A stretch of 64,000 bases of DNA, from positions 3,968,001 through 4,032,000 of the forward strand of contig OZ241346.1 of NCBI GenBank assembly GCA_965199875.1, given 5' to 3'. Source of the stretch: VXYL01 sp965199875 (GTDB lineage Bacteria > Pseudomonadota > Gammaproteobacteria > Pseudomonadales > Azotimanducaceae). This document shows positions 1-9,026 of the stretch, one piece after another. The notes under the pieces were generated by a model. It had not been told where the DNA came from. It was given only the letters and a program-made list of their open reading frames with translations, and ran no database searches. The translations under genes were made by a program, and so were the position numbers. Position 1 is the stretch's first letter; every line of letters starts with the position of its first letter.

Positions 1-807
1 CTCGATGCAGTCGAACACGGCGTCGCACTCGGCGCCGGTCTCAAAGGCGTCGTGCAGTGCTTGCGGATCGAGCCGTTCGGGACACGCCGGTTCGCAGCGC
101 TGGCAGCGGATGCAGGCGAGGCTGGCCGGGCGTGGCGCAGATACGGCGAAGGTCGTCGGTTCGACAACCGCGCTCGACGAAACCGGCACGCCGGTCAGTG
201 CTCCGCCCGCGCGCAGTTCGCCAGCGCCGAGCCCGAGGTCGGCCAGCGGCGTGCCGAAGGCGAGCCAGCGGTCCTCCCCGGCCACCGTCGCCAGCCGGCG
301 GCGCGGGCGCCTGCCCCGCCGCACCGCCTCGAAGACGGCGAACAGCGTGGCGACGTTGAAGACGACGACGCCGACGTCCGTGGGATAGCCGTCCACGGGT
401 ACGACGCGCTGCGCCAGTCGAGCGGCCAGGCTTCGCTCGTCCCCAGCCGCGTGTCCGGCGCCCGCTTGCGCCGCTGGCGGCGGGAAGGCGCTGCCAGAGG
501 GCACCGCGAGAACGCTGCGCCCACGCGGCAGGCACTGGCGGACGACTTCCAGGCCGCCGACGACTTCAACGAAATGCCGTTGCAGCAGCGTGCGATCGGC
601 ATGCGCGTCGGCTTGCCAGGACATGCCGTTGCCGATGACGAAGTCGGCCTTGGCCGCCATCGCCAGACGCATCTTTTCCGCAGCGGGGAAACCGCCGCCG
701 CCCATGCCGACGATGCCGGCCCAGGCGATGCGCTGCACGATGGCGTCCGCGGCCGCGGAGTCGCCGAGGGGCGGCAAGTCCGCGGCCGACTCCGCCCGGT
801 TCGTCAC
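1..807 (-). CDS. rnfC: RnfC-like electron transport subunit, 3' end beyond window
   Basis: Open frame of 269 codons that runs off the left edge without a stop. RnfC is the peripheral Fe-S subunit of the Rnf/Rsx NADH- or ferredoxin-linked membrane complex. The glycine loop GMGGGGFP is at about residues 34-41 and the first 4Fe-4S motif, CIRCQRCEPACP, at about 232-243; the second cluster would lie off the edge. The GTG start overlaps the rnfB stop (GTGA), fixing the operon order. Two oddities are visible: only about 33 residues precede the glycine loop, so the usual N-terminal domain is missing, and the normally conserved NGAECEP stretch reads GNGMSWQAD. It may be a divergent short RnfC rather than a canonical one. 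Confidence 0.75.
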   Translation of the reverse strand, partial: MTNRAESAADLPPLGDSAAADAIVQRIAWAGIVGMGGGGFPAAEKMRLAMAAKADFVIGNGMSWQADAHADRTLLQRHFVEVVGGLEVVRQCLPRGRSVLAVPSGSAFPPPAAQAGAGHAAGDERSLAARLAQRVVPVDGYPTDVGVVVFNVATLFAVFEAVRRGRRPRRRLATVAGEDRWLAFGTPLADLGLGAGELRAGGALTGVPVSSSAVVEPTTFAVSAPRPASLACIRCQRCEPACPERLDPQALHDAFETGAECDAVFDCIE

Positions 808-1340
808 GGCGCAGCCGCGGCCGGCCGCCATCGCGTTGGCAGGCGCTTGCGCGGATCGTCCACCAGCTCGATGCAGTCGACGGGGCAGGCCGGGATGCAC
901 AGTTCGCAGCCGGTGCAGTCTTCGGCGATGACCACGTGCAGAAACTGCCGAGCGCCGACGATGGCGTCCACCGGGCAGACTTCCAGGCAGCGCCGGCAGC
1001 CGACGCAGTCCGGTTCGACGATGCGCGCCACTTGCTGCTGCGGTTCGACGACGCCAGCGATGCCTCGTTCGCTGCCCAGAAGCGCCTGCAAGGCGGCTGC
1101 GGTGCGCGCGCCGCCGGGCGGACACCGGTCCAGAGCCTCGCCGTCGACCACGGCTTCGGCGTAGGGGCGGCAGCCGGCGTAGCCGCATTGGGCGCACTGC
1201 ATCTGCGGCAGCAGCGCGTCCACCGCATCGACCAGCGCCGTGGCGTTGTCGCCCTCCTTGCCGGCTAGGGCGAGACGAGCGACCGCCAGCAGCAGCCCGA
1301 CGGCGAGCCCGAGCCCGCCAAGCGCCAACGCCGCGATCAC
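804..1340 (-). CDS. rnfB: Rnf complex subunit RnfB, iron-sulfur protein
   Basis: The 178-residue product has an N-terminal hydrophobic segment, then a CAQCGYAGC cluster motif typical of RnfB, and two ferredoxin-type 4Fe-4S motifs near the C-terminus (CVGCRRCLEVCP and CTGCELCIPACP). RnfB passes electrons between the cytoplasmic partner and the membrane subunits of the Rnf/Rsx complex. The GTG start at 1340 overlaps the rnfA stop by four bases (GTGA), and its own stop overlaps the rnfC start in the same way, so the three genes are translationally coupled. Confidence 0.93.
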   Translation of the reverse strand: MIAALALGGLGLAVGLLLAVARLALAGKEGDNATALVDAVDALLPQMQCAQCGYAGCRPYAEAVVDGEALDRCPPGGARTAAALQALLGSERGIAGVVEPQQQVARIVEPDCVGCRRCLEVCPVDAIVGARQFLHVVIAEDCTGCELCIPACPVDCIELVDDPRKRLPTRWRPAAAAP

Positions 1341-1927
1341 GGCGCAAGCCCGCCGTCGAGGCCGCGCAGGCCGTAGAACGCCAGCGCCATGAAGCCGACC
1401 GTCACCAATGCCAGCGGCGCGCCGCGAAACGCCTTCGGCACGGCGGGATCGTGAATGCGCTCGCGCAAGCTCGCGAAGGCGAGAATGGCGATGCCGAAAC
1501 CCAGGCCTGCGCCGATGGCCAGCGCAATCGTCGCCGGCAGCGACAGGCCCTGGTCGATGGCGATCAGCGTCACGCCAAGCACCGCGCAATTCGACGTGAT
1601 GAGTGGCAGAAAGATGCCCAGCAGGCGGTGCAGCACGGGGCTGGCGGCGCGCACGAACAGTTCCGTGCCCTGCACGGTACCGGCGATGACGACGATGAAG
1701 GCGATGATGCGCAGGTAGCCGAGGCCCCAGGGCGTCAGCAAGTGGCGGTGAACCAAGTGGGTGGCCACGGCGGCCACGGTCAGCACGAACACCGTGGCCA
1801 AGGTCATCGGCACGGCGGTCTCGAAACGCGCCGAAGCGCCAACGAACGGGCACAGGCCAAGAAACTGCACCAGCACGAAGTTGTTGACCAGCGCCGCCGA
1901 AAGCAGAATGAGCAGCAGCTCGGCCAC
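1337..1927 (-). CDS. rnfA: Rnf complex membrane subunit RnfA
   Basis: The 196-residue, highly hydrophobic protein matches RnfA/RsxA over its full length, including the NNFVLVQFLGLCPF segment near the N-terminus and the ITSNCAVLG segment in the middle. RnfA is one of the two membrane subunits that hold the Fe-S centre in the inner membrane. It starts five bases after the metG stop, so it is probably co-transcribed with metG, an arrangement seen in other Gammaproteobacteria. Confidence 0.95.
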   Translation of the reverse strand: MAELLLILLSAALVNNFVLVQFLGLCPFVGASARFETAVPMTLATVFVLTVAAVATHLVHRHLLTPWGLGYLRIIAFIVVIAGTVQGTELFVRAASPVLHRLLGIFLPLITSNCAVLGVTLIAIDQGLSLPATIALAIGAGLGFGIAILAFASLRERIHDPAVPKAFRGAPLALVTVGFMALAFYGLRGLDGGLAP

Positions 1928-1932
1928 GTCCG

Positions 1933-3942
1933 TCAGGTAATCCGCATCCCCGGCTTCGCGCCGGCGTCCGGCGCCAGCAGGAAGATGTCGCTGCCGCCGG
2001 GGCCGGCCGCCAGCACCATGCCTTCGGAGGTGCCGAAACGCATCTTGCGCGGCGCCAGGTTGGCGACTAGCACCGTCAGGCGGCCGACGAGGTCCTTGGG
2101 ATCGTAGGCGCTGCGGATGCCGGAGAACACTTGGCGCCGGTGGTCGCCGACGTCCAGCGTCAGCGCCAGCAGCTTGTCCGCGCCCTCCACGTGCTCCGCC
2201 TCGACGACGCGGGCGACGCGCAGATCCACCTTCAGGAACTGCTCGATGTCGATGGTGTCGGCGTCCTCTTCCAGGGTCTCGGAGGTCGCCGTTTCGGCGG
2301 CCGCTTCGGCGCGCGTCTCGTCGACGATGCTCTTCACCGCCTTCGGGTCGATGCGTGTGAAGAGCGGTCGGTAGCGGGCGATCCGGTGCCCTAGCAACGG
2401 CGTCGCCGCGTCGTTCCAGGCAAGCGGCGGCACGTTCAGAAACTCTTCTGCCTTGCTGGCCATGGCCGGCAGGATCGGCTTCAGGTAGATCGCCAAGGCG
2501 CGGAAGACGTTGATGCCGAGGGAGCAGACGGCGTGGACTTCGTCGTGCCTATCTGGATTCTTGACGTGTTTCCACGGTTCTTGTTCGGCGATGGCGCGGT
2601 TGGCGCTGTCGGCCAGCGCGGCGATGATTCGCACCGCGCGTCCGACGTCGCCGTCCTCGAAGTGCCGGGCGAGGGCCGCCTGGGCGTCGGCCACTTCCCG
2701 CCAAAGCTCTTCATCGCCAATCGACGACGCCAGCTGGCCGCCGAAGTTCTTCTCGATGAAGCCGGCGCAGCGCGCCGCGATGTTCACCACCTTGCCCACC
2801 AGGTCGGCGTTGACGCGCCGCACGAAGTCGTCGAGGTTGATGTCCATGTCGTCGATGCGGGCGGTCATCTTGGTGGCGAAGTAGTAGCGCAGGTACTCCG
2901 GGTCCAAGTGCTTGAGGTAGGTGCTGGCGTTGATGAACGTGCCCCGGGACTTGGACATGCGGGCGCCGTCCACGGTGATGAAGCCGTGGACGTGTATCCG
3001 CGTTGGCGTTCGGAAGCCGGACTTCGACAGCACCGCCGGCCAGAACAGGCAGTGGAAGTTCACGATGTCCTTGCCGATGAAGTGGTGCAGCTCGCCCGTG
3101 GCATCGGGGGCCCAGAAGTCGTCGAAGTTCAGCCCCGGCGTGCGTTCGCAGAGATTGCGGAAACTCGCCATGTAGCCGATGGGCGCGTCCATCCAGACGT
3201 AGAAGAACTTGCCCTCGACGCCGGGTATGGGAAAGCCGAAGTACGGCGCGTCGCGGCTGATGTCCCACGGCCGCAAGCCGGCGTCCAGCCACTCGGCCAG
3301 CTTGTTGGCCACTTCCGGCTGTATGGGGCCGCTGGCCGTCCACTGCCTCAGGAAATCGTTGAACTGCGGCAGGTCGACGAAGAAGTGCTCGCTCTGCCGC
3401 AGTTCCGGCTGCGCATCGGAGAGCGCCGAGCGGGGGCTGCCCAGCTCGGTCGCGTCGTAGGTGGCGCCGCAGGCGTCGCAGTTGTCGCCCGGCTGGTCGG
3501 CGGCGCCGCAGCGCGGGCAGCTGCCGCGCACCTGCCGGTCCGCGAGGAACAGCCGTCGCTTCGGGTCGTACAGCTGCTGCACTTCGGCGGTATGCGTGCA
3601 GCCGCCTTCCGACAGGCGCTGGTAGATCAAGCCGGCGTAGTGCTGGTTCTCCGGCGAGTGGGTGGAGTAGTAGTTGTCGTGGCTGACGTGGAAACGCCGG
3701 AAGTCTTCGGCATGTTCCTCGCGCAGCTGGTCGATCAACACCTCCGGCGTGGTGCCCCGCCGCTCGGCCAGCAGCATGGTGGCGGTGCCGTGGGCATCGT
3801 CGGCGCAGACGTAGACGCACTGGTGCCCGCGCATGCGCTGAAAGCGCACCCAGATGTCGGTCTGGATGTGCTCGAACAGATGCCCGAGGTGGATGGCGCC
3901 GTTGGCGTAGGGCAAGGCGCTGGTGACGAGAATGCGGCGCAT
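1933..3942 (-). CDS. metG: Methionyl-tRNA synthetase
   Basis: The 669-residue class I aminoacyl-tRNA synthetase charges tRNA-Met in the cytoplasm. Visible features are the HIGH-type motif HLGH at residues 18-21, a four-cysteine zinc knuckle (C142, C145, C155, C158), the KMSKS-type motif RMSKS near residue 335, and a C-terminal EMAP/tRNA-binding domain of about 100 residues that supports dimer formation. The frame is open ten codons further upstream, but the start at 3942 gives MRRILVTSALPYANG, the usual MetG beginning. The first gene of a run metG-rnfA-rnfB-rnfC. Confidence 0.97.
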   Translation of the reverse strand: MRRILVTSALPYANGAIHLGHLFEHIQTDIWVRFQRMRGHQCVYVCADDAHGTATMLLAERRGTTPEVLIDQLREEHAEDFRRFHVSHDNYYSTHSPENQHYAGLIYQRLSEGGCTHTAEVQQLYDPKRRLFLADRQVRGSCPRCGAADQPGDNCDACGATYDATELGSPRSALSDAQPELRQSEHFFVDLPQFNDFLRQWTASGPIQPEVANKLAEWLDAGLRPWDISRDAPYFGFPIPGVEGKFFYVWMDAPIGYMASFRNLCERTPGLNFDDFWAPDATGELHHFIGKDIVNFHCLFWPAVLSKSGFRTPTRIHVHGFITVDGARMSKSRGTFINASTYLKHLDPEYLRYYFATKMTARIDDMDINLDDFVRRVNADLVGKVVNIAARCAGFIEKNFGGQLASSIGDEELWREVADAQAALARHFEDGDVGRAVRIIAALADSANRAIAEQEPWKHVKNPDRHDEVHAVCSLGINVFRALAIYLKPILPAMASKAEEFLNVPPLAWNDAATPLLGHRIARYRPLFTRIDPKAVKSIVDETRAEAAAETATSETLEEDADTIDIEQFLKVDLRVARVVEAEHVEGADKLLALTLDVGDHRRQVFSGIRSAYDPKDLVGRLTVLVANLAPRKMRFGTSEGMVLAAGPGGSDIFLLAPDAGAKPGMRIT

Positions 3943-4104
3943 GGGGAGGGTTGTTCGTCGTGAGCGGAACAACGTGGATCATAGCCGTGGACGACGCTCT
4001 TGGCCAACGGTTCCGCCCGCTGGTCGTCCTTGGACGGGTACGGACGAGTCGAGTTTTGCGGCAGGCGCGGAGTTGCGAACAACTCGAACGCGCCCGCAGA
4101 GCGC

Positions 4105-5652
4105 CTAGACCGGCGCCGGCCCCGGGAACCTCTCGCGCAGCAGGCGCTTCAGGATCTTGCCGCTGGGATTTCGCGGCACGGTCTCCACGAAGGCGACGCC
4201 CTTGGGCTGCTTGTAGCCAGCCAGCTTGCCGCGGCAGAACTCCAGCACCGCGCCTTCGCTGAGGGCGTCGTCGCTCTTCACCACTACGGCGAAGGGCGAC
4301 TCGCCCCACCGCTCGCTCGGCTGGCCGATCACGCCCGCCTCCTGGATGCCCGGATGGGTTTGCAGAACCTTCTCGATCTCTGCCGGATAGACGTTTTCGC
4401 CGCCGGAGATGATCATGTCCTTGATGCGGTCTTCGATGTAGATGAAGCCGTCCTCGTCCACCCGGGCGACGTCTCCGGTGTGCAGCCAGCCGTCGACGAT
4501 GGTCTCCGCGGTCGCCTCGGGCTGATTCCAGTACTCGCGCATGATGTGCGGCCCCGCCACCAGCACTTCGCCCGGTACGTTGGGCGGACAGTCGCGGCCT
4601 CCGGCATCCACCACGCGAACCTTGGTGTGGAAGAACGCCTTGCCGGTGGAGCCGATTCGCTTGAGCGCGTTTTCCGCGTCGATCAGCGCGGCCGGGCCGC
4701 AGGATTCGGTGAGGCCGTACACCTGATGCACTTCGATGCCGAGCTGCGAACAGGCTTCGATCAGCGATTCCGGCACCGGCGCCGCGCCGGACATGCACCA
4801 GCGCCAGCGCGCATAGTCGAACCGCTCCAGATCGGGAACTTGCAGCATGAAGTTCAGCATCGCCGGCACCGCCAGCCCGGTGGTGACCTTCTGCTCGTGG
4901 ACCAGCTGCCAGGCGCGCAGCGGGTCGAAGCTGCGCATGACGACGCTGGTGACGCCCCGGTAGACCGCCAGCGTCAGCGGCGTCAAGGCGCCCACGTGGA
5001 ACATCGGCAGCGGCGACAGGAAGCGGTCGCCGTCGTGGAAGTAGGTGGTGGCGGCGATGGTGATGCTGCCCCAGATGCAGGTGTTGTGGGTGTGTACCAC
5101 GCCCTTCGGCAGCCCCGTCGTGCCCGAGGTGTACATGATGTAGAGCATGTCGTCGTCCCGGGCGCCCATGGGCGGCTCGGTAGCCTCGGCAGCATCCCGG
5201 AAGACGGCGTAGTCGGTGGCGAAGTAGGCGGTTTCGCCGCCGGTGATCGAGCTCGATTGCAGCCACTGGCGGATGTCGGTCTTGTCGCCGCGGGCATGCA
5301 GATCGGCGGCGACGTCCACGAAGTCGTCGTCGAAAACCAGCCGCGTCGTGCCGCTGTCCTTCAAGATGAACTCCAACTCGTCGGCCACCAGCCGCCAGTT
5401 CAGGGGCACCACCACGGCGCCGATCTTGGCCAGCGCGAAGTAGGCCTCGAGGAACTCCGGGCTGTTCATGAGCAGCAGGCCCACCCGTTCGCCCTTGCGC
5501 ACCCCCGCTTGCAGGAAGGCGTTGGCGCAGCGATTGCAGCGGGCGTTCAGTTCGCTGAAGGTCAGCACGCTGCCTTCGTCGCCGACGTAGCCGTCCCGGT
5601 GCGGCGTCAGGAATGCCCGTTTGGCGAGCCAGGCGCCGATGTTGTTTTCCAT
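4105..5652 (-). CDS. AMP-forming acyl-CoA synthetase/ligase
   Basis: A 515-residue member of the ANL (adenylate-forming) superfamily that activates a carboxylic acid with ATP and transfers it to CoA. The P-loop motif YTSGTTGLPKG, the VYGLTESCGP motif, the hinge region (GWLHTGDVAR, then DRIKDMIISGGENVYP) and the C-terminal lysine motif PSGKILKRLLRE are all present, so it looks active. Long- or medium-chain fatty acids are the likely substrate, but specificity cannot be read from sequence. It lies between truA and metG on the same strand with a 160-bp gap before metG. Confidence 0.9.
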   Translation of the reverse strand: MENNIGAWLAKRAFLTPHRDGYVGDEGSVLTFSELNARCNRCANAFLQAGVRKGERVGLLLMNSPEFLEAYFALAKIGAVVVPLNWRLVADELEFILKDSGTTRLVFDDDFVDVAADLHARGDKTDIRQWLQSSSITGGETAYFATDYAVFRDAAEATEPPMGARDDDMLYIMYTSGTTGLPKGVVHTHNTCIWGSITIAATTYFHDGDRFLSPLPMFHVGALTPLTLAVYRGVTSVVMRSFDPLRAWQLVHEQKVTTGLAVPAMLNFMLQVPDLERFDYARWRWCMSGAAPVPESLIEACSQLGIEVHQVYGLTESCGPAALIDAENALKRIGSTGKAFFHTKVRVVDAGGRDCPPNVPGEVLVAGPHIMREYWNQPEATAETIVDGWLHTGDVARVDEDGFIYIEDRIKDMIISGGENVYPAEIEKVLQTHPGIQEAGVIGQPSERWGESPFAVVVKSDDALSEGAVLEFCRGKLAGYKQPKGVAFVETVPRNPSGKILKRLLRERFPGPAPV

Positions 5653-5688
5653 GTCTCCTCCGTGGCCGGTCGCCGCTGGTGGCTACCG

Positions 5689-6495
5689 CTAGCCGGTGTC
5701 CGGCATTGTAGCCAGCAACGGCGGCGTGCGAACGCAGTGCCAGCCGGGATAGCCGACGCCGACCAGATACAGGCCCTGGGGCGGTGCGGTCGGCGGCGCC
5801 ACGGTGCGGTCGCGGCCTTCGAGCAGCTCGCGCAGGGCGGCAACCGGCAGCCTGCCGTTGCCGACGTGCCGCAGTGCGCCAGCGATGTTGCGCACCATGT
5901 GCATGAGAAAGGCGTTGGCTTCGATGTCCACGGCGACGTAGTTCTGCAGACGCCGCACGCGCAGGGAGTCGACACGCCGGCGAGGCGAGCGCGACTGGCA
6001 GGCGGCGGCGCGAAACGCCGAGAAGTCGTGTTCGCCCACCAGGCACTGGGCAGCCCGGTGCATCGCTGTCGCATCAAGCTGGCCCGCTTCGGAAGCGAAG
6101 CACACGAGGCCCCGATGAATCACCGGACGCTCGGCGGCGTCGCTGAAGAGGTAGACGTAGCGCCGCCACAGCGCGTCGAATCGGGCGTGGAAGCCGGGCT
6201 CCGCGATCTTCGCCCAGACGATGCCAACGCCATCCGGCGTCAGCGTCGATACGCCGCGCCGCCATGCGTTCGCAGAGCGCGTGGCGGTCGTGGCGAAGCT
6301 GACCACTTGTAGCGTGGCGTGTACGCCAGCGTCGGTGCGTCCGGCGGCAACGAGGCGAATCGGCTCGTCGGCAACTCGCGAGAGAGCGGTTTCCAGCGCC
6401 TCCTGCACGCTGGCCGCGTGACGCTGGCGCTGAAAACCGTGGAAGGCCGCGCCGTCGTACTCGACGCCGAGGGCAACCGTCTGCTGCTCGCTCAT
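5689..6495 (-). CDS. truA: tRNA pseudouridine synthase A
   Basis: The 268-residue enzyme isomerises uridines 38-40 in the anticodon stem of many tRNAs. The catalytic aspartate lies in AGRTDAGVHA (D55), and the later motif NAFLMHMVRNIAGAL is typical of TruA. The frame is open further upstream, but the start at 6495 gives MSEQQTVALGVEYDG, which matches the family beginning. It is followed by the acyl-CoA ligase 36 bases downstream. Confidence 0.95.
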   Translation of the reverse strand: MSEQQTVALGVEYDGAAFHGFQRQRHAASVQEALETALSRVADEPIRLVAAGRTDAGVHATLQVVSFATTATRSANAWRRGVSTLTPDGVGIVWAKIAEPGFHARFDALWRRYVYLFSDAAERPVIHRGLVCFASEAGQLDATAMHRAAQCLVGEHDFSAFRAAACQSRSPRRRVDSLRVRRLQNYVAVDIEANAFLMHMVRNIAGALRHVGNGRLPVAALRELLEGRDRTVAPPTAPPQGLYLVGVGYPGWHCVRTPPLLATMPDTG

Positions 6496-6579
6496 AGGAT
6501 GCGGGCGACCCGACGGCGTTGCACTAGCGCCGGGTTGGTGCGCGAGCCCTCGCAAGCGTCGACGAAATCGTCCCTTGCG

Positions 6580-6930
6580 CTACAGCAGTTCTTCCACCCT
6601 TTCGGAAGGCCGTGCGATGACCGCCTTGTCGCCGCGCACGGCTACCGGCCGCTGCATCAATTTCGGATGCCTCGCCAGCAGATCGGCCACCGCTTCTTCG
6701 CTGGCGTAGTCGTCCGCTGCCAGGCCCAGTTCCTTGAAGTGGCTGTCCTTGCGCACCAGCGCGGCGGCCGGCTCGTCGATCATCCGCAGAACGGCTTTCA
6801 GATCTGCCTCGGACAAAGGCGTCTTGAGGTACTCCACGACGTCGAACTCGACATCCCGCTCGCGCAGGATGGCCAAGGCGCCGCGCGACTTGCTGCACGA
6901 CGGATTGTGGTAGAGGACGATGCGATTCAT
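6580..6930 (-). CDS. arsC: ArsC/Spx-family glutaredoxin-like arsenate reductase
   Basis: The 116-residue protein begins MNRIVLYHNPSCSKSR, with the redox cysteine of the ArsC family at C12, and contains the RPVAVRGDKAVIARP segment that in this family carries the substrate-binding arginines. Members reduce arsenate to arsenite using glutathione and glutaredoxin, although some housekeeping homologues (the YffB group) have other roles. No other arsenic genes are nearby, so the resistance role is inference. Confidence 0.85.
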   Translation of the reverse strand: MNRIVLYHNPSCSKSRGALAILRERDVEFDVVEYLKTPLSEADLKAVLRMIDEPAAALVRKDSHFKELGLAADDYASEEAVADLLARHPKLMQRPVAVRGDKAVIARPSERVEELL

Positions 6931-6995
6931 CGGCGGCGTCTCGCTGATGCTTGGGTTGCAAGGAAGTATAGCCATCGCTGGCGCGGCAACGGGCT

Positions 6996-7520
6996 TCAGG
7001 CGACGGCCAGCGCAGCGTCGGCGTCCTCCGGCGGAGGCCGCTGCGGCGCCGTGCCGCCGGCAGACCGCCGCCCGCCGATCGTCCGGCAGTAGCACTCCAC
7101 TTGCGCGTCCGTCATGACGCGGGCGAAGTCCAACACGCCCGCTTCGTCCGCGGCGTTGACGGTGGCAGTCAGCGCTCGCACCTTGCGGTAGGAGAGATCG
7201 CCGGCCTCGAAGGCGTCTTCGATGCGCGGCAGATTCAGCAGGGCGTAGGCGACGCGCAGCGCTTCGCGGCCCGCGTCCCGGTCGATGCCGAGACTTTCGT
7301 GCAGCCAGTCGACGCACGACGACGCCCTGCGCCCGCCCTTGCGCGGCTGGGCGTAGCCGCGTTGCAGGTCGAACTCGCGCAGCCGAGAGAGCAGGCGGCA
7401 GGTTTGCTGCATCAGCGCTTTCCAGTCGGCGACGAGGTCTTCGGCGAGGACCTTTGCGGAATCCGCCGAAGGGGTGTGGGCCTTGGTGTTGGTAGCGGGG
7501 GTGTTGGTTGTGGCGTCCAT
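6996..7520 (-). CDS. DUF222-domain protein, truncated (no HNH nuclease domain)
   Basis: The 174-residue product has a DUF222 (13E12-type) region: a helical segment, then SCVDWLHESLGIDRDAGREA and GDLSYRKVRALT, all hallmarks of the family. Full-length members carry a C-terminal HNH endonuclease domain; here the protein stops after a low-complexity tail and the domain is absent, so this is a shortened form or a decayed remnant. A clear ribosome site (AAAGGAG) lies just upstream of the ATG at 7520. The gene is divergent from the kinase at 7671 and shares its 150-bp upstream region, which contains a LexA-like palindrome. Confidence 0.75.
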   Translation of the reverse strand: MDATTNTPATNTKAHTPSADSAKVLAEDLVADWKALMQQTCRLLSRLREFDLQRGYAQPRKGGRRASSCVDWLHESLGIDRDAGREALRVAYALLNLPRIEDAFEAGDLSYRKVRALTATVNAADEAGVLDFARVMTDAQVECYCRTIGGRRSAGGTAPQRPPPEDADAALAVA

Positions 7521-7591
7521 GCTTGGCTCCTTTGGCTGCACCGTTTGCCGGTTGGGGTAATCTACGCCGCAGCGAAGTCCGCTGCGGAATA

Positions 7592-7607
7592 CTGGTACTG
7601 TATACAG
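7592..7607. promoter_or_regulatory. Candidate LexA (SOS) operator
   Basis: The site reads CTG, ten bases, CAG, and its right half TATACAG equals the gammaproteobacterial LexA half-site; the left half (CTGG) is weaker. It sits in the divergent region between the DUF222 gene (start 7520) and the kinase gene (start 7671), so it could control either. Chance occurrence of a one-sided match is possible. Confidence 0.35.
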
Positions 7608-7670
7608 CAAGCAGGCCTCGTCAACAAGATGTTCACAAGCGAGTGAACGCCCGTCAACCGGAGAGAAACC

Positions 7671-8774
7671 ATGGCGGAACGCGCAGACGTGGATCCATTC
7701 GCCGGCGCGGCAGCGCCCGAGACCGCTCCGGTGCGCGAGGGCGAGAACCTCGACTGGCCGACCATCGAGCGCCATCTGCGCCAGCACCTGCCGGCGCAAG
7801 CCGGTCGCCTGGACGGCCCGTTCGCGGTGCGCCAGTTCCCCAACGGTTCGGCGAACCTCACCTACCTGATCCGCTGCGGCGGTTGCGAACTGGTGCTGCG
7901 CCGACCGCCGTTCGGCACCTTGGCGCCGGGCGCCCACGACATGAAGCGCGAGTATCGGGTGCTGTCGCGCCTGTGGCGCGTCTTCGACGCCGCGCCGCGG
8001 GCCTATCTCTTTTGCGCCGATCCGGCCATTGCCGGCGCGGACTTCTTCGTCATGGAACGGCGCGCCGGCGAAGTGGTGCGCGGCGTCGTGCCCGAGTCCA
8101 TGCGCCACCACCCGAACGTCGGCCAGCGCATCGGCATGGCGCTGGTGGAACGCATTGCCGAGTTCCACACCCTGCAACCCCAGGCGGCGGAGCTGGCCGA
8201 TCTGGGCCGCCCCGACGGTTTCGTCGAACGTCAGCTGCGCGGCTGGAAAAAGCGCTGGGATCTGGTCGCGGAAGACCGCTACGACGCCGACATGGCTGCA
8301 CTGCATCGGCGCTTGGAAGCCCAGCTGCCAGCGCCGCAGCGGGCGTCGCTGGTACACAACGACTTGAAGCTCGACAACTGCATGTTCGACCCGGCGGACC
8401 CGGACCGTGTGACGGCCTTCTTCGACTGGGACATGACCACCCTGGGCGATCCGCTGATCGACATCGGCACGTTGCTGAACTACTGGCCGGACCCGGCCGA
8501 CGGCGAGGGCCAGAAGCGTTTCAGCCACGACGGCATGGACCGCATGGGGCTGCCTGGGCGATCGGAACTGGTTGCCCGCTACCAAGCCAGAAGCGGCTTG
8601 GACTTGACGAACATCGGCTGGTACGAAGCGTTCGCCCTGTGGAAGACCGCCACCGTCATACAGCAGCTCCACCATCGCTGGAAAGTCGGCGATTCGTCGG
8701 ATCCGCGCATGGAGACCGTTGCCGAAGGAGTGCCGAAGCTGATCGCCAACGCCATGCGCCTGTTGGACGCATGA
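7671..8774 (+). CDS. Phosphotransferase family protein (APH/choline kinase fold)
   Basis: The 367-residue protein has the aminoglycoside phosphotransferase fold. The catalytic loop LVHNDLKLDNCMFD (H-x-D with downstream N) and the metal-binding DWDMTTLGDP motif are intact. The closest family pattern is the ACAD10-like phosphotransferases that occur with acyl-CoA dehydrogenases, where the substrate is thought to be a hydroxyacyl-CoA; no such dehydrogenase is adjacent. Antibiotic resistance should not be assumed. Confidence 0.85.
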   Translation: MAERADVDPFAGAAAPETAPVREGENLDWPTIERHLRQHLPAQAGRLDGPFAVRQFPNGSANLTYLIRCGGCELVLRRPPFGTLAPGAHDMKREYRVLSRLWRVFDAAPRAYLFCADPAIAGADFFVMERRAGEVVRGVVPESMRHHPNVGQRIGMALVERIAEFHTLQPQAAELADLGRPDGFVERQLRGWKKRWDLVAEDRYDADMAALHRRLEAQLPAPQRASLVHNDLKLDNCMFDPADPDRVTAFFDWDMTTLGDPLIDIGTLLNYWPDPADGEGQKRFSHDGMDRMGLPGRSELVARYQARSGLDLTNIGWYEAFALWKTATVIQQLHHRWKVGDSSDPRMETVAEGVPKLIANAMRLLDA

Positions 8775-9026
8775 GCAGTGGCACATCTGGAATCTGGAAA
8801 CCAGATTCTCGGGGTGAAGGAAACCGCCCTGCGAGCTCCTACGTCGGGTCGATCAAGATCATGAAGCTCCGCTAGCCCGCGCCGAACGCTGCGAGGGCAC
8901 TGCGCCTCGCAGGCCGGAGCCAAGGAGCGGCGTCGCCCCGCGGTTCATCTTGGCGCGGCAACGTGCTAAGGTGCAGTCCCATCTTCCGGTAGCGCGGTGC
9001 TGCCGGTTCGTCGAGATGGGCGCTCC

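Noticed and set aside
2711..6046. A 1111-codon open frame on the minus strand
   Set aside because: It runs across metG, the acyl-CoA ligase and truA in another frame, is Arg/Ala-rich with no domain, and is a high-GC shadow.
7671..8774. An aminoglycoside resistance gene
   Set aside because: The fold is shared with many kinases; the sequence pattern fits ACAD10-like phosphotransferases and there is no resistance context.
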